A stretch of 64,000 nucleotides of DNA, taken from positions 628,415 through 692,414 of the forward strand of contig NZ_CP132360.1 in assembly GCF_030758955.1 (NCBI RefSeq), written 5' to 3'. This document shows, in pieces, positions 18,164-29,118 of this stretch (positions within the stretch are counted from its first letter, which is position 1; every line of letters begins with the position of its first letter). The translations under genes and the position numbers were made by a program. Under the pieces are notes generated by a model, which made no database searches, was not told the origin of the DNA, and saw only the letters and a program-made list of their open reading frames with translations. This DNA is from Agrococcus beijingensis. Lineage in GTDB: Bacteria; Actinomycetota; Actinomycetes; Actinomycetales; Microbacteriaceae.

Positions 18164-19309
18164 ATGCCCGCACCACAGCCCCGCCTGTCGCGACGACCGC
18201 AGCGCAGCCGCACACTCGAGATCGTGGCCGCGGTCTGCCTCGCCGCCGCGCTCGTCGCCTGCGGCCCACAGCTCGACGTCGATCGCGCGCCGTCGACGGC
18301 GCCCTCCCCCACGCCGACGGCGGCGCCGCTGCCGCTGCCGGCCGACGACGTCATCGCTCTGGCAGACCAGATGCTGCTCACGAGCGAGGGCCGCACGGTC
18401 TTCTTCGAGAGCCAGCCGCGGCTGGCCGACGCCGACGAGATCGTTGTCGAGTGCGCGGGCGTCGGCGATGCTGGCGCCGACGACCGTTTCACGGGCGGAT
18501 GCTTCCTCGGCTCCGGGGGCACGAACCGTGACGCTGACCGCATCTTCGTCTTCCGGCCCGCCGACGCCAGGCTCGCGGAGTCGATGGTCACCGTGGGCGC
18601 GCACGAGCTGCTGCACGCGGTCTACGCGCGCTTCGAGCCGGGTGAGCGCGCGCAGGTCGACGCGCTGGTCGTTCAGGCGGCGGCGCTCGTGCCCGCCGAC
18701 GATCCGGTGCACGAGCAGATCGAGTGGTCGGTCGGCGACGCGGAGCCGAACCGTGCGAACGAGCAGTTCGCCTATCTCGGCTCGCAGATCGCCATCGAGG
18801 GAGGCTTCCCCGAGCTGCTCGAAGACGTCTACGCGCTGTTCTTCACCGATCGTGCTGCGCTCGTCGAGGCGCACCGCCGGGCCGGTGCGGTCATCGACGA
18901 CGCCCGCGCCGCTGCAGAGGCAGCGTGGGCCGAGGTCGGCCCGCAGGAGTCGGCGAACGCCCAGGAGCGCGCGCAGCTCGAAGCCGATCGCGGCGGCTAC
19001 GCGTCGGCCGCCAGCACCTACACGGCCGATCTCGACCGCTTCAACGCCACACCTGCCGAGGAGCAGGCGCGCTGGGAGGTGACGCTCACGCCCGTCGGCG
19101 AGGCGCCCATCACCATGAGCTGGCAGGCGTCGCTGACCTACCGCTGGGAGCAGCTCGAGGGCTTCCGCGCAGAGCTCGAGGCACGCGCCGCCGCACTCGC
19201 CTCCGCCGGCGCGACGGCGGCGAGCGCCCGAGCCGAGGCCGAGCGGCTGCAGGCCGACGCGCTCGCCCTCATCCAGGCGGCCAACCCGAACGCCGCGACC
19301 GACGACTGA
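18164..19309 (+). CDS. Lipoprotein with HELLH zinc-protease-like motif
   Basis: A 381-aa secreted lipoprotein. The signal ends in the lipobox ALVAC with Cys33. A Ser/Thr/Pro linker runs to about residue 58. The middle domain holds HELLH (147-151) and, 49 residues on, NEQFA with Glu200, which together resemble the metal site of gluzincin peptidases. Residues 240-375 are Ala/Glu-rich and likely helical or coiled coil. It may be a membrane-tethered peptidase, but no exact family is recognised and the substrate is unknown. AGGAG lies eight bases before the ATG. A bidirectional terminator follows. Confidence 0.75.
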   Translation: MPAPQPRLSRRPQRSRTLEIVAAVCLAAALVACGPQLDVDRAPSTAPSPTPTAAPLPLPADDVIALADQMLLTSEGRTVFFESQPRLADADEIVVECAGVGDAGADDRFTGGCFLGSGGTNRDADRIFVFRPADARLAESMVTVGAHELLHAVYARFEPGERAQVDALVVQAAALVPADDPVHEQIEWSVGDAEPNRANEQFAYLGSQIAIEGGFPELLEDVYALFFTDRAALVEAHRRAGAVIDDARAAAEAAWAEVGPQESANAQERAQLEADRGGYASAASTYTADLDRFNATPAEEQARWEVTLTPVGEAPITMSWQASLTYRWEQLEGFRAELEARAAALASAGATAASARAEAERLQADALALIQAANPNAATDD

Positions 19310-19336
19310 CCGCGCCGCGCGACGTCCGCACACGAC

Positions 19337-19369
19337 GAAGGCCCCGCATCCGTGGATGTCGGGGCCTTC
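19337..19369. terminator. Bidirectional terminator between the lipoprotein gene and tRNA-Ser
   Basis: GAAGGCCCCG (19337-19346) pairs with 19360-19369, with an inner CATCC/GGATG stem. It lies 27 bases after the rightward lipoprotein gene and 7 bases beyond the 3' end of the leftward tRNA. Confidence 0.88.
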
Positions 19370-19376
19370 TGGCCGG

Positions 19377-19465
19377 TGGAGACGGAGGGATTTGAACCCT
19401 CGGTCCCCTAGTGGGGACTCCACCTTAGCAGGGTGGTGCACTCGGCCGGACTATGCGACGTCTCC
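19377..19465 (-). tRNA. tRNA-Ser (anticodon GCT)
   Basis: Reading leftwards from 19465: acceptor GGAGACG/CGTCTCC, anticodon stem-loop CCACCCTGCTAAGGTGG with anticodon GCT, a long variable arm (AGTCCCC-ACTA-GGGGACC) typical of serine tRNAs, and T-loop GTTCAAATC. CCA is not encoded. It reads AGC and AGU. Confidence 0.97.
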
Positions 19466-19495
19466 GCTGGCCCACTGTTGAGCAGGCCGTGGGCA

Positions 19496-19501
19496 AGTCT
19501 A
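19496..19501 (-). promoter_or_regulatory. -10 box of tRNA-Ser(GCT)
   Basis: TAGACT on the minus strand, 30 bases upstream of the mature tRNA 5' end. No convincing -35 box is seen. Confidence 0.5.
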
Positions 19502-19569
19502 GCAAAGCAACTGGGTGGTCTCGATACGCGGCCGCGGCGCTGCTCGACCAGCGGCCGATCAGGGTGTGC

Positions 19570-20877
19570 CTACGCGCCGAACGGCACCACGCACGACTCC
19601 TGCGACGCATCCTGACCGATGACGCCGTCGAGCTCTTCGGTGGGCGTCGGCGTCGCGCCGGGCGCGGCCGTCTCAGCGGGGCCCGTCGTCTCGGCGGGCC
19701 CGGCCGTCGCGCTCGGCGTCGGCTCGGCCGTCGGCGTCGCGGTGGCGGATGCGTCGGGTGCGGTCGTGGGCGCGGGGGTCTCCTCGGTCGATCCCACACC
19801 GAGGGAGTCCTCGCCCAGCTCGATCGGCAGGTTCAGGCGGATGCGTCGCATCAGCTCTTCGGCGCGGGCCTCGTCGGGCACCACCCGCGCGCCCTGGTAG
19901 ACGTTCGGGTAGAGCACGAACTGCATCGTCTCGAGAGGGATGTCGGCGAGCACGCGCGCCATCGACACCATCGTGCCGATGTCCCCGAGACCGGAGGAGA
20001 GCGTCATGTTCTCGATCGCGACCTGCGAGATCGCGTAGAGCCGCGTCACGTCGGTGAGCACCGCATCCGACTGCAGGGTGCGCACCAGCGACGACAGGAA
20101 CACCTGCTGCGACGAGATGCGCGCGAGGTCGGAGCCGTCGCCGACGCCATGGCGCGAGCGCAGGAACGCGAGCGCCTGCTCGCCCTCGAGCTCGTGCACG
20201 CCGGCCTCTTCGATCTGCAGGCCGGTCCACGGGTCGTCGATGGGGCCGGCGAAGCAGACGGGCACGCCGCCGACCGCGCTCGACAGGTTGATCACGCCGT
20301 TGAAGGTGATCATCGCGGCGTACGGCACCTCGATGCCGGTGAGATCCTCGACGACGGTGGCGACGCATGCGAGGCCGCCGCGGCTGAGCGCCGAGTTGAA
20401 CTGCACGTTGCGGGCCGCGGGCGCCGTCGTGCCGGTCGTCGGATCCTCGCAGGCGGGGAAGTCGACGAGCAGGTCGCGCGGGAAGGAGACGACGCGGGCC
20501 TGCTGGTGGTCGGGGCTCACGTGCAGCAGCATCGTGACGTCGTTGAGGCTGCCCTCGCCGTACGACGACTCGCCGAACGCCTCGCCCTGCCCGGCACGCT
20601 GGTCGGAGCCGACCAGCAGGATCGTGAAGCCGCCCTCGTAGGGGGCGAAGCCGGCCTGAGCAGGCGGCACCTCGGCGCCGAGCTCGACGGTGTTGAGGCC
20701 GGTGGTCAGGCGCAGCACCGAGACGCCGACGACGCCGGCGAGCGCGGTGAGCACGACCGCCATGCTGAGCGCGATCCAGCGGAAGACGTGCGCGACGCCG
20801 GAGTGGCGGCGCAGCCGCCCGTGGCGGGGTGCCATCGTCGAGGTGTCGACGACGGTGGTCGCGCGCTCCTGCACCAT
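19570..20877 (-). CDS. LytR-CpsA-Psr (LCP) family glycopolymer ligase
   Basis: A 435-aa type II membrane protein that attaches wall glycopolymers to peptidoglycan on the outer face. A basic cytoplasmic N-terminus and one helix (about residues 33-56) precede the LCP catalytic domain. That domain has FTILLVGSDQRAG (about 83-95), SLNDVTMLLHV (about 108-118), the arginine in VVSFPRDLLV (about 128-137) and FLRSRHGVGDGSDLARISSQ (about 247-266). The last 80 residues are a Thr/Pro/Ala-rich tail ending in a lone Cys. The start ATG has GGAGGGGGAG just upstream. A weaker hydrophilic extension upstream is rejected because it runs toward the tRNA. Confidence 0.92.
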   Translation of the reverse strand: MVQERATTVVDTSTMAPRHGRLRRHSGVAHVFRWIALSMAVVLTALAGVVGVSVLRLTTGLNTVELGAEVPPAQAGFAPYEGGFTILLVGSDQRAGQGEAFGESSYGEGSLNDVTMLLHVSPDHQQARVVSFPRDLLVDFPACEDPTTGTTAPAARNVQFNSALSRGGLACVATVVEDLTGIEVPYAAMITFNGVINLSSAVGGVPVCFAGPIDDPWTGLQIEEAGVHELEGEQALAFLRSRHGVGDGSDLARISSQQVFLSSLVRTLQSDAVLTDVTRLYAISQVAIENMTLSSGLGDIGTMVSMARVLADIPLETMQFVLYPNVYQGARVVPDEARAEELMRRIRLNLPIELGEDSLGVGSTEETPAPTTAPDASATATPTAEPTPSATAGPAETTGPAETAAPGATPTPTEELDGVIGQDASQESCVVPFGA

Positions 20878-20890
20878 GACTCCCCCTCCC

Positions 20891-20949
20891 CTGCTGCGAT
20901 CGTGGATGCTCGATGCGATCGTCGCTGTGCTGCTGCGATCGTGGATGCT
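20891..20949. repeat. 20-bp direct repeat next to tRNA-Ser(TGA)
   Basis: CTGCTGCGATCGTGGATGCT occurs at 20891-20910 and again at 20930-20949, one base from the 3' end of the tRNA. A third, partial copy (GATGCGATCGT) lies between them. Confidence 0.8.
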
Positions 20950-20950
20950 G

Positions 20951-21035
20951 CGGAGGGCGTGGGATTCGAACCCACGAGACATCTCTGCCCACCGGTTTTC
21001 AAGACCGGCTCCATCGGCCGCTCGGACAGCCCTCC
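20951..21035 (-). tRNA. tRNA-Ser (anticodon TGA)
   Basis: Reading leftwards from 21035: acceptor GGAGGGC/GCCCTCC with discriminator G, anticodon loop CTTGAAA with anticodon TGA between CCGGT/ACCGG stems, a long variable arm (GGGCAGAGATGTCTC), and T-loop GTTCGAATC. CCA is not encoded. It reads UCA and, by wobble, UCG. Confidence 0.97.
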
Positions 21036-21077
21036 AGACGCTCGACGCGGCTGGGAAGACGCGGCGGGCCTCGGAAG

Positions 21078-21083
21078 ATTCTA
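21078..21083 (-). promoter_or_regulatory. -10 box of tRNA-Ser(TGA)
   Basis: TAGAAT on the minus strand, 42 bases upstream of the mature 5' end. The -35 region is weak. Confidence 0.5.
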
Positions 21084-21186
21084 CTGGCGTGCTGGAGCTT
21101 TGAGCGAAGGCCCTTTCGGCCTGCGGCGCGACGCCGATGCCGTGGCCCGTCTCGGGGCACGGGAGCTGCCGACTGAGCCTCCGGCT

Positions 21187-21987
21187 TCAGGCGCTGACCA
21201 GCAGCCCCTCGAGCACGTCAGCCAGCCCGTCGTCGTGCACGTGCCCGGTCACCTCGCTGGCGGCCGCCTGCACCTCGTCGGGCGCCTGGCCCATGGCGAC
21301 GGCGCGGCCGCCGCCCTCGATGGCCCACTCGAACATCTCGATGTCGTTGCGGCCGTCGCCGACCACCATCACGCGCTCTCGCGGGATCTCGAGCAGCCCG
21401 GCGACCAGCTCGAGCCCGGTCGCCTTGTTGACGCCGTCGGGCGCGATGTCGAGCCACGACGAGTAGCCGATCGCGTACGAGACCTTGTGCAGGCCCATCG
21501 ATTCGACGATCTCGAGGAACTCGTCGACGTCGTGGTCGGGGCTCATCACGACGACGCGCATCGCCGGTTGCGCGAAGAGGCCCTCGAACTCGACCTCCTC
21601 CGCCTCGTCGAGGTTCCAGTCGATCATGCCGTTCGTGTAGCGGCGGTGGCCGCTGGCGTCCTCCACCATGAACGACCCGGTCGGGAGCCCCTGCGCGATG
21701 GTGCGCAGGGCGGCGGATGGGTCGAAGGTCTCCACGTGGATCGGCTCGTACCGCTCCCCCCGGCGCTCGAGCACGAGGGCGCCGTTCGCTGCGATGAGGT
21801 GGCTCGGCTCGATGCCGAGCCGCACGGCGGTCGACTCGGTGGTGCGCTGGGAGCGGCCGGTGGCGAGCACCACGACGTGACCGGCGTCGGCGACCGCACG
21901 CACCGCATCCGCCACCCTCTGGCTCATCGAGTCGTCCTCGTGCACGATGGTGCCGTCGATGTCGAGGCCGATCAGCATGCGCTCCAT
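21187..21987 (-). CDS. HAD-superfamily phosphatase, Cof type
   Basis: A 266-aa cytosolic phosphatase. Motif I is LIGLDIDGTI (about residues 5-14, nucleophile and acid Asp in DxDGT). Motif II is VLATGRS. The C2-type cap occupies the middle, and motif IV is MVVGDGRNDIEMF near residue 216. Cof-type enzymes act on sugar phosphates and similar small phosphates; the true substrate is unknown. The ATG overlaps the serS stop (TGATG), so the two genes are translationally coupled. A second in-frame ATG three codons in (MLIGLD) is an alternative start. Confidence 0.9.
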   Translation of the reverse strand: MERMLIGLDIDGTIVHEDDSMSQRVADAVRAVADAGHVVVLATGRSQRTTESTAVRLGIEPSHLIAANGALVLERRGERYEPIHVETFDPSAALRTIAQGLPTGSFMVEDASGHRRYTNGMIDWNLDEAEEVEFEGLFAQPAMRVVVMSPDHDVDEFLEIVESMGLHKVSYAIGYSSWLDIAPDGVNKATGLELVAGLLEIPRERVMVVGDGRNDIEMFEWAIEGGGRAVAMGQAPDEVQAAASEVTGHVHDDGLADVLEGLLVSA

Positions 21988-23249
21988 CAGGCGACCGGCT
22001 CGAGCACGGTGAGGCCGCCCAGGTAGGGCTGCAGCGCGGCGGGCACGCGCACCGAGCCGTCGGCCTGCTGGTGCGTCTCGAGCAGCGCGACCAGCCAGCG
22101 GGTGGTGGCGGCGGTGCCGTTGAGGGTCGCGACGGGCGCGGTCTTGCCGGTCTCGGTGCGGTAGCGGGTGGCGAGGCGGCGCGACTGGAAGGTCGTGCAG
22201 TTCGAGGTGGAGGTGAGCTCGCGGTACTGCTGCTGCGAGGGGATCCACGCCTCGATGTCGAACTTGCGGGCGGCCGAGGAGCCGAGGTCGCCGGCGGCCA
22301 CGTCGATGACGCGGTAGTCGAGCTCGCAGGCCTGCAGCATGCGCTCCTGTAGGGCGCGCAGCCGGTCGTGCTCGGCCTCGGCCTCGTCGGGCTTCACGTA
22401 CGAGAACATCTCGAGCTTGTTGAACTGGTGCACGCGCAGGATGCCGCGGGTGTCGCGGCCGGCCGAGCCCGCCTCACGGCGGTAGCAGGTCGACCAGCCG
22501 GCGTAGCGCAGCGGCTGCTCGAGGTCGACGATCTCGTCGGCGTGGAAGCCCGCGAGCGCCACCTCGCTCGTGCCGGTGAGGTAGAGGTCGTCGGCGGGCA
22601 GGTAGTAGACCTCGTCGGCGTGCTCGCCGAGGAAGCCGGTGCCGCGCATGATCTCGGGGCGCACGAGCGTGGGGGTGGTGAGCGGCGTGAACCCGTCGGC
22701 GAGCACCTCGTCGAGGCCCATGAGCATGAGCGCGAGCTCGAGCCGCATGCCGACGCCGGTGAGGTAGTAGAAGCGGCTGCCGGCGATCTTCGTGCCGCGC
22801 GCGATGTCGAAGGCCTTGAGGCTCTCGCCGAGCGCCACGTGGTCCTGCGCCTCGAAGTCGAAGCTGCGCTCGGTGCCGTGCGTGGCGAGGGTGATGAAGT
22901 TCTCCTCCCCGCCGGCGGGGACGTCGGGGTGCACGAGGTTGCCGAGCTTCGAGACGGATGCGTCGAAGGCACTCTCGGCGTCGGTCACCCTCGCCTGCGC
23001 CTCCTTCACACCCGCGGCGAGCGCCTTGCCCTGCTCGATGAGCGCCGGGCGCTCCTCCTTGCTCGCCTGCCCGACGAGCTTGCCGTGCGCGTTCTGCTCG
23101 GCGCGGAGCCGCTCGAACTCGGTGATGGCGGCGCGGCGGGCGGCCTCGGCGGCGAGCGCGTCGTCGACGTGGCTCACCGGGTCGCCGCGGCGCTCCTGGC
23201 TGGCACGGACGAGGTCGGGCTGCTCGCGCAGCAGCTGGGGGTCGATCAC
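21987..23249 (-). CDS. serS: Seryl-tRNA synthetase
   Basis: A 420-aa class II synthetase that charges tRNA-Ser with serine. The N-terminal helical hairpin that grips the long variable arm spans about residues 1-105 ([21 protein letters not shown]). The catalytic core has motif 1 near [15 protein letters not shown], motif 2 in [21 protein letters not shown], and motif 3 in [16 protein letters not shown]. The GTG start is preceded by TAGACT at seven bases (23262-23257), so the message is probably leaderless. Two of its tRNA substrates are encoded nearby at 19.4 and 21.0 kb. It is the first gene of an operon with the HAD phosphatase. Confidence 0.97.
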   Translation of the reverse strand: MIDPQLLREQPDLVRASQERRGDPVSHVDDALAAEAARRAAITEFERLRAEQNAHGKLVGQASKEERPALIEQGKALAAGVKEAQARVTDAESAFDASVSKLGNLVHPDVPAGGEENFITLATHGTERSFDFEAQDHVALGESLKAFDIARGTKIAGSRFYYLTGVGMRLELALMLMGLDEVLADGFTPLTTPTLVRPEIMRGTGFLGEHADEVYYLPADDLYLTGTSEVALAGFHADEIVDLEQPLRYAGWSTCYRREAGSAGRDTRGILRVHQFNKLEMFSYVKPDEAEAEHDRLRALQERMLQACELDYRVIDVAAGDLGSSAARKFDIEAWIPSQQQYRELTSTSNCTTFQSRRLATRYRTETGKTAPVATLNGTAATTRWLVALLETHQQADGSVRVPAALQPYLGGLTVLEPVA

Positions 23250-23330
23250 GCCCGCCAGTCTACGAGCGGGCGGGTGGACGCCGCGTCTGCGCCGCATCCG
23301 CACCCAGTCGCCGCGGGGTACTGTCTGCTC

Positions 23331-24311
23331 ATGCGAGCCGCCATCGTCTTCAACCCCTCCAAGATGCAGCGCGCCACGCTCGCGCCCCAGATCGAGTCGG
23401 CGCAGCCGCTCGAATGGTCGGAGCCGCTGTGGTTCGAGACCGATGCCGACGACGCGGGCGAGGCGGCCGTGCAGGAGGCGCTCGACGCCGGCGTCGACCT
23501 GCTGATCGTCGCCGGCGGCGACGGCACGGTGCGCGTGGCAGCCGATGCCGCGACGGGCGCGCACGTGCCGCTGGCGATCATCCCCGCGGGCACCGGCAAC
23601 CTGCTGGCGCGCAACCTGGGCATCGACGTCACGAACCTCAGGAACGCTGTGCAGACGGCATTCGAGGGCGACGAGCGCGAGATCGACCTGGGCGAGCTCG
23701 AGATCGAGGCGCCCGATGGCACCCGCTCGAAGCACGCCTTCGCGGTCATGGTGGGCTTCGGCCTCGACGCCGAGATGATCGACAAGACCGACGAGGGCCT
23801 GAAGAAGAAGGTCGGATGGCTCGCCTACGTCGATGCCGCCGGTCGCGTGATCTCGGGGCTCGAGAAGGTGCGCGTGCAGGTGCGCATGGATGGCGGCCGC
23901 ACGGCCCGCTCGACGGTCAACACCATGCTCATCGGCAACTGCGGCACGGTGACGAACGGCATCGTGGTGCTCCCAGACGCGGTCATCGACGACGGCATGC
24001 TCGACATCGCGCTCATCCGTCCGCAGGGCGTGCGAGGCTGGGCGCAGGTCGCCGGCTACGTCGCCCGCAACAACATGCTGGTGACGAAGCTGCTCCGCCG
24101 CCGCGGCCACCTGGGCCGGCAGCGCACGGGGGCCGCGCTCGGCTACGGCCAGGCGAAGGAGACGCACGCCCGGCTCGACGAGCCGCGCGCTGTGCAGGTC
24201 GACGGCGACGTGGTCGGCGAGGCGATCGCGCTGCGGGCGACGATCCGTGACGACGCACTCGCCGTGCGGGTGCCGAAGGGCCGTGCCCAGGAGGGCGGCG
24301 TCGCGGTCTGA
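23331..24311 (+). CDS. Diacylglycerol kinase-like lipid kinase (DAGK catalytic domain)
   Basis: A 326-aa protein with the DAGK/YegS fold. The nucleotide-binding [10 protein letters not shown] lies at about residues 63-72 and the [12 protein letters not shown] signature at about 86-97. A beta-rich C-terminal domain holds [16 protein letters not shown] (about 223-238). Such enzymes phosphorylate diacylglycerol or related lipids at the membrane; the exact lipid is uncertain. TACTGT (23319-23324) lies six bases before the ATG, fitting a leaderless start. Transcribed divergently from serS with 81 bases between starts, and convergent with pheA, only four bases separating the stops. Confidence 0.9.
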   Translation: MRAAIVFNPSKMQRATLAPQIESAQPLEWSEPLWFETDADDAGEAAVQEALDAGVDLLIVAGGDGTVRVAADAATGAHVPLAIIPAGTGNLLARNLGIDVTNLRNAVQTAFEGDEREIDLGELEIEAPDGTRSKHAFAVMVGFGLDAEMIDKTDEGLKKKVGWLAYVDAAGRVISGLEKVRVQVRMDGGRTARSTVNTMLIGNCGTVTNGIVVLPDAVIDDGMLDIALIRPQGVRGWAQVAGYVARNNMLVTKLLRRRGHLGRQRTGAALGYGQAKETHARLDEPRAVQVDGDVVGEAIALRATIRDDALAVRVPKGRAQEGGVAV

Positions 24312-24315
24312 GCCG

Positions 24316-25257
24316 TCAGGCCTCGTAGGGCTCCCCGGCGATGAGGCCGCGCAGCCAGTCGCGCGCCTCCTCGAACGAGCGGTTCGTGTAGCGGCGCTCG
24401 ACCTCGATCTTGTGGCCGTCGGCGCGCGGGTACGAACCCAGGAACGTCACCGACGGTGAGAAGCGCTTGAGGCCGAGCAGCGCATCCGCCACCCGTTCGT
24501 CGCGGATGTGGCCGTCGGCGTCCATCACGAAGCGGTAGCGGCCGAGCCGGTCGCCGATGGGCCGCGACTGGATGAGCGAGAGGTTGACGCCGCGGGTCGC
24601 GAACTGCTCGAGCATGTCGAGCAGCACGCCCGGCTCGTCGCTCGGCAGCTCGACCACGAGGCTCGTCTTGTCGGCGCCGGTCGGCTCGCTGGGAGCGCCC
24701 GCGCGACCGACGTAGAGGAACCGCGTCACCGCATCCGGGTTGTCGCCGATGCGGTCGGCGAGCACGTCGAGCCCCTCGACCCAGTGGCCGATCGTCGGGG
24801 TCGAGAGCGCCGCCTGGGCGGTGCCGGTGCCCAGGTCGGCGGCGGCGGTGACGTTGGATGCGGCGGGCAGGTGCGCACGGCCCGGCAGCTCGCGCTGCAG
24901 CCAGTCCGAGCACTGCGCCCACGCGACCGGGTGGGCGGCGATCACCCGGATGTCGTCGAGGCGGGTGCCGGCGGGGGCGACGAGCGAGAAGTTCACGCTC
25001 ACGACGTGCTCGGAGATGATGCGGAGGCCCGGCGTGGCCGCGAGGGCATCCTGCGCGGCCGTGACGCCGCCCTCGATGGAGTTCTCGATCGCGATCATCG
25101 CCGCGTCGGAGCGGCCGGTCGCGACCGCGGTGAGCGCCTCGGCGACGTTCGCGACCGGGATGCGCTCGGCATCCTCCAGCCCCTCGACCTGCTCGAGGGC
25201 CGCCTCGGTGAACGTGCCGCGGGGGCCGAGGAACGTGACGACGCGGGGCTGGGTCAT
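24316..25257 (-). CDS. pheA: Prephenate dehydratase
   Basis: A 313-aa cytosolic enzyme that converts prephenate to phenylpyruvate for phenylalanine synthesis. The catalytic domain opens [10 protein letters not shown] and includes IENSIEGGV and the TRF signature in AVTRFLYVG (about residue 180). A C-terminal ACT domain follows at about 200-285, with the LIQSRP motif (usual form ESRP) that binds phenylalanine for feedback control. A further 25 or so residues end in GEPYEA. TAGGCT ends seven bases before the ATG and overlaps the stop codon of the upstream PLP gene. It may therefore have its own leaderless promoter as well as readthrough. Confidence 0.95.
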   Translation of the reverse strand: MTQPRVVTFLGPRGTFTEAALEQVEGLEDAERIPVANVAEALTAVATGRSDAAMIAIENSIEGGVTAAQDALAATPGLRIISEHVVSVNFSLVAPAGTRLDDIRVIAAHPVAWAQCSDWLQRELPGRAHLPAASNVTAAADLGTGTAQAALSTPTIGHWVEGLDVLADRIGDNPDAVTRFLYVGRAGAPSEPTGADKTSLVVELPSDEPGVLLDMLEQFATRGVNLSLIQSRPIGDRLGRYRFVMDADGHIRDERVADALLGLKRFSPSVTFLGSYPRADGHKIEVERRYTNRSFEEARDWLRGLIAGEPYEA

Positions 25258-25267
25258 GGGTGCAAGC

Positions 25268-26677
25268 CTACGGTCGCGAGTCTGCCTCTCTCGGCGCCCT
25301 CCGTGCCAGCGACCGGACCGCCGCGAGGGTGCGCTCGATGTCCGCGGACGTCGTCGCCCACGACGACATCGAGCAGCGCAGCGCCGCGCGGCCGCGCCAC
25401 TCGGCACCGGTGACGACGGCCGTGCCCTCGGCGAGGATCGCGCCGCCCAGCGCCCGCGTCGCCTCGTCGGCGTCGAGCCGGAACATCACCTGCGTGTAGT
25501 CGACATCGTTGACGACCTCGACGCCCTCGATCGCGGCGAGGCCCTCGGCCATCGCCTTCGCGTTCGCGTGCAGCCGGTCGATGAGCGCGGCGACCCCGGA
25601 GCGGCCGAGGCTGCGCAGCGCCGCCCAGGCCGGCACGCCGCGCGCGCGGCGCGAGAGCTCGGGGGTGACGTCCCACGGGTCGAGCCCGGTGTAGACGAGG
25701 TAGTCGCCACCGGTGCGGAACGCGGCGATCGAGTCGGCCGGGTCGCGCACGATCGCCATGCCGCAGTCGTACGGCACGTTCAGCGTCTTGTGCGCATCCG
25801 TCGCCCACGAGTCGGCCTGCTCCATGCCGGCGGTGAGGTGCTGCAGCGCCGGGCTCGCCGCCGCCCACAGGCCGAAGGCGCCGTCGACGTGCACCCACGC
25901 GCCGTTGCGGTGCGCGATCGGGATGAGCGCGGCGAAGTCGTCGAAGGCGCCCGTGTGCACCTCGCCCGCCTGCAGGCAGACGATCAGCGGGCCCTCGCCG
26001 TGCTCGAGCGTCCTCTCGAGCGCGTCTGGACGCATCCGCCCCTGGTCGTCGGCATCGACGACCTCGATCTCGCTGCGGCCGATGCCGAGGAAGCGCGCCG
26101 CCCGGTCGATCGAGCCGTGGCGGTCGGCGCCCACGACGAAGCGCACGGCGGGTGCGTTGCGCAGTCCCAGGTCGGCGAGATCCCAGCCGGCGCGGGCGAG
26201 CACGGCGTTTCGGGCGGCTGCGAGGCACGTGAAGTTGGCGATCTGGCCGCCGGTGACGAAGCCGACGCTCGCGGTGTCGGGGAGGCCGAAGAGGTCGAGC
26301 ATCCAGCGGCCGGCGATGCGCTCGAGCGCGACCGTGGTGGGCGTGAGCATGGCGGAGCCGGAGTTCTGATCCCACGCGGAGACGAGCCAGTCGGCCGCGA
26401 GGGCTGCCGGCAGGGTGCCGCCGATCACGAAGCCGAAGAAGCGGGGGCCGGGGATGCCGACGAGGCCGGGGTCGGCGCCGCTCGCGAGCTGCTCGACGAC
26501 TGCGGCCGGGTCTTGCCCGTCGTCGGGCAGCGGGCCGCCGAACACCTCGAGCATCTCGTCGAGCGTCGCGCGCGGCCAGACCGGCCGCTCGTCGAGCGAG
26601 CCCAGCCAATCGAGCGCGGCGCTGTGCGCCGCCTCGAGCGCCTTCGCGCGGTCGTCCGCGCCGTCGGGTGCGTCCAC
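25268..26677 (-). CDS. PLP-dependent group II amino-acid decarboxylase
   Basis: A 469-aa fold-type I enzyme. The PLP lysine lies in [14 protein letters not shown] (about residues 303-316), the Asp contacting the ring in HVDGAFGLW, and the phosphate-binding region in [13 protein letters not shown]. The family decarboxylates aromatic amino acids, glutamate or related substrates; the position directly upstream of pheA hints at an aromatic substrate, but this is inference. The GTG at 26677 was chosen because CACACT lies seven bases upstream (leaderless type) and upstream residues look non-coding. Eleven bases separate its stop codon from the pheA start. Confidence 0.9.
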   Translation of the reverse strand: MDAPDGADDRAKALEAAHSAALDWLGSLDERPVWPRATLDEMLEVFGGPLPDDGQDPAAVVEQLASGADPGLVGIPGPRFFGFVIGGTLPAALAADWLVSAWDQNSGSAMLTPTTVALERIAGRWMLDLFGLPDTASVGFVTGGQIANFTCLAAARNAVLARAGWDLADLGLRNAPAVRFVVGADRHGSIDRAARFLGIGRSEIEVVDADDQGRMRPDALERTLEHGEGPLIVCLQAGEVHTGAFDDFAALIPIAHRNGAWVHVDGAFGLWAAASPALQHLTAGMEQADSWATDAHKTLNVPYDCGMAIVRDPADSIAAFRTGGDYLVYTGLDPWDVTPELSRRARGVPAWAALRSLGRSGVAALIDRLHANAKAMAEGLAAIEGVEVVNDVDYTQVMFRLDADEATRALGGAILAEGTAVVTGAEWRGRAALRCSMSSWATTSADIERTLAAVRSLARRAPREADSRP

Positions 26678-26731
26678 GGGCGTCAGTGTGGCACCGGATG
26701 CGATGCCGGACAACGGGTCGGATCCGCGCCT

Positions 26732-26823
26732 GCACAACGCAAGCCCGCGCGACCCGAACAGCGGCGTGCACGAGTCAGCCTCGTCGTCGGCCGCGGCATC
26801 GCGCTGGGCGGCTTGCATTGTGC
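26732..26823. repeat. Dispersed palindromic element, copy A (degenerate)
   Basis: GCACAACGCAAGCCCGC (26732-26748) faces an imperfect complement GGCGGCTTGCATTGTGC (26807-26823). Length and arms match the copies at 45246 and 61176. It sits in the 222-base divergent gap between the PLP gene and pgm. Confidence 0.7.
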
Positions 26824-26899
26824 GCGGCGGCGGGCCGAGATCGGCGCCGTGCGCGGCCGCGACCTGCCGCTGCCCAGCGGCCGGTGCTTGGATGGAGCC

Positions 26900-28543
<1,644 letters not shown>

Positions 28544-28596
28544 CGGAGGCCCAGTGGGGCCTTCGCGCGAGGGCCGCCGAGCGCGCCAGCGCGAGG

Positions 28597-28880
28597 ATGG
28601 CCGGGTAGCCGCCCGGGAACGCGCCTCGCCCAGTCGACTGGCGCCTCCCGCAGGTGAGTGGCGGCTCGCGCAGGTGAGTGGCGCGGGCCGCGGCCGACTG
28701 GCGCCCCCCCGAGGTGATGGCCGGGTAGCCGAGGTGGATCGCGCCTCGCCCAGTCGACTGGCGCCTCCCGCAGGTGAGTGGCGCCGCCCGCGGGTGAGTG
28801 GCGGCTCCCGCAGGTGAGTGGCGGCTCCCGCAGGTGAGTGGCGCCTCCCGCAGGTGAGTGGCGGCTCCCGCAGGTGAGTG
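28597..28880. repeat. Block of 20-bp tandem repeats, left (about 13 units)
   Basis: From 28621 to 28880 the sequence falls in exact 20-base steps with consensus GCGGCTCCCGCAGGTGAGTG. Units at 28801, 28821 and 28861 are identical, and several others differ at one or two bases. A 120-base higher-order duplication is visible: 28597-28612 matches 28717-28732, and 28621-28660 matches 28741-28780. The period is not a multiple of three and no gene is apparent. The block lies between convergent genes. Confidence 0.9.
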
Positions 28881-28960
28881 GCGGATTGCTCATATTGGAG
28901 GCGATTCCGCTCGTCCTCTGCCACCAGTGAGCGCCAACCGGCCAGTCAGGCACGGGAGGG

Positions 28961-29110
28961 CGCCAGTCAGACACCGCAGGCGCCACTCAGGCACCGCAGG
29001 CGCCACTCAGCCACCGCAGGCGCCACTCAGGCACCGCAGGCGCCACTCAGCCACCGCAGGCGCCACTCAGACACCGCAGGCGCCACTCAGGCACGGGAGG
29101 CGCCACTCGG
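28961..29110. repeat. Block of 20-bp tandem repeats, right (7 units), opposite orientation
   Basis: Consensus CGCCACTCAGGCACCGCAGG with 20-base period at 28961, 28981, 29001, 29021, 29041, 29061 and 29081, ending in a partial unit. Its reverse complement shares the core GAGTGGCGCCT with the left block, so the two blocks face each other around an 80-base, less GC-rich centre (28881-28960). The whole 575-base gap holds no recognisable gene. Confidence 0.9.
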
Positions 29111-29118
29111 GCGGCGGG

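Noticed and set aside
20930-21035. Phage attachment site at tRNA-Ser(TGA)
   Set aside because: The repeat does not copy any tRNA sequence, and there is no integrase or distant second copy in the window.
28621-29110. CRISPR-like array in the 20-bp repeat region
   Set aside because: The units are contiguous with no unique spacers, the period is only 20 bases, and no cas gene is present.
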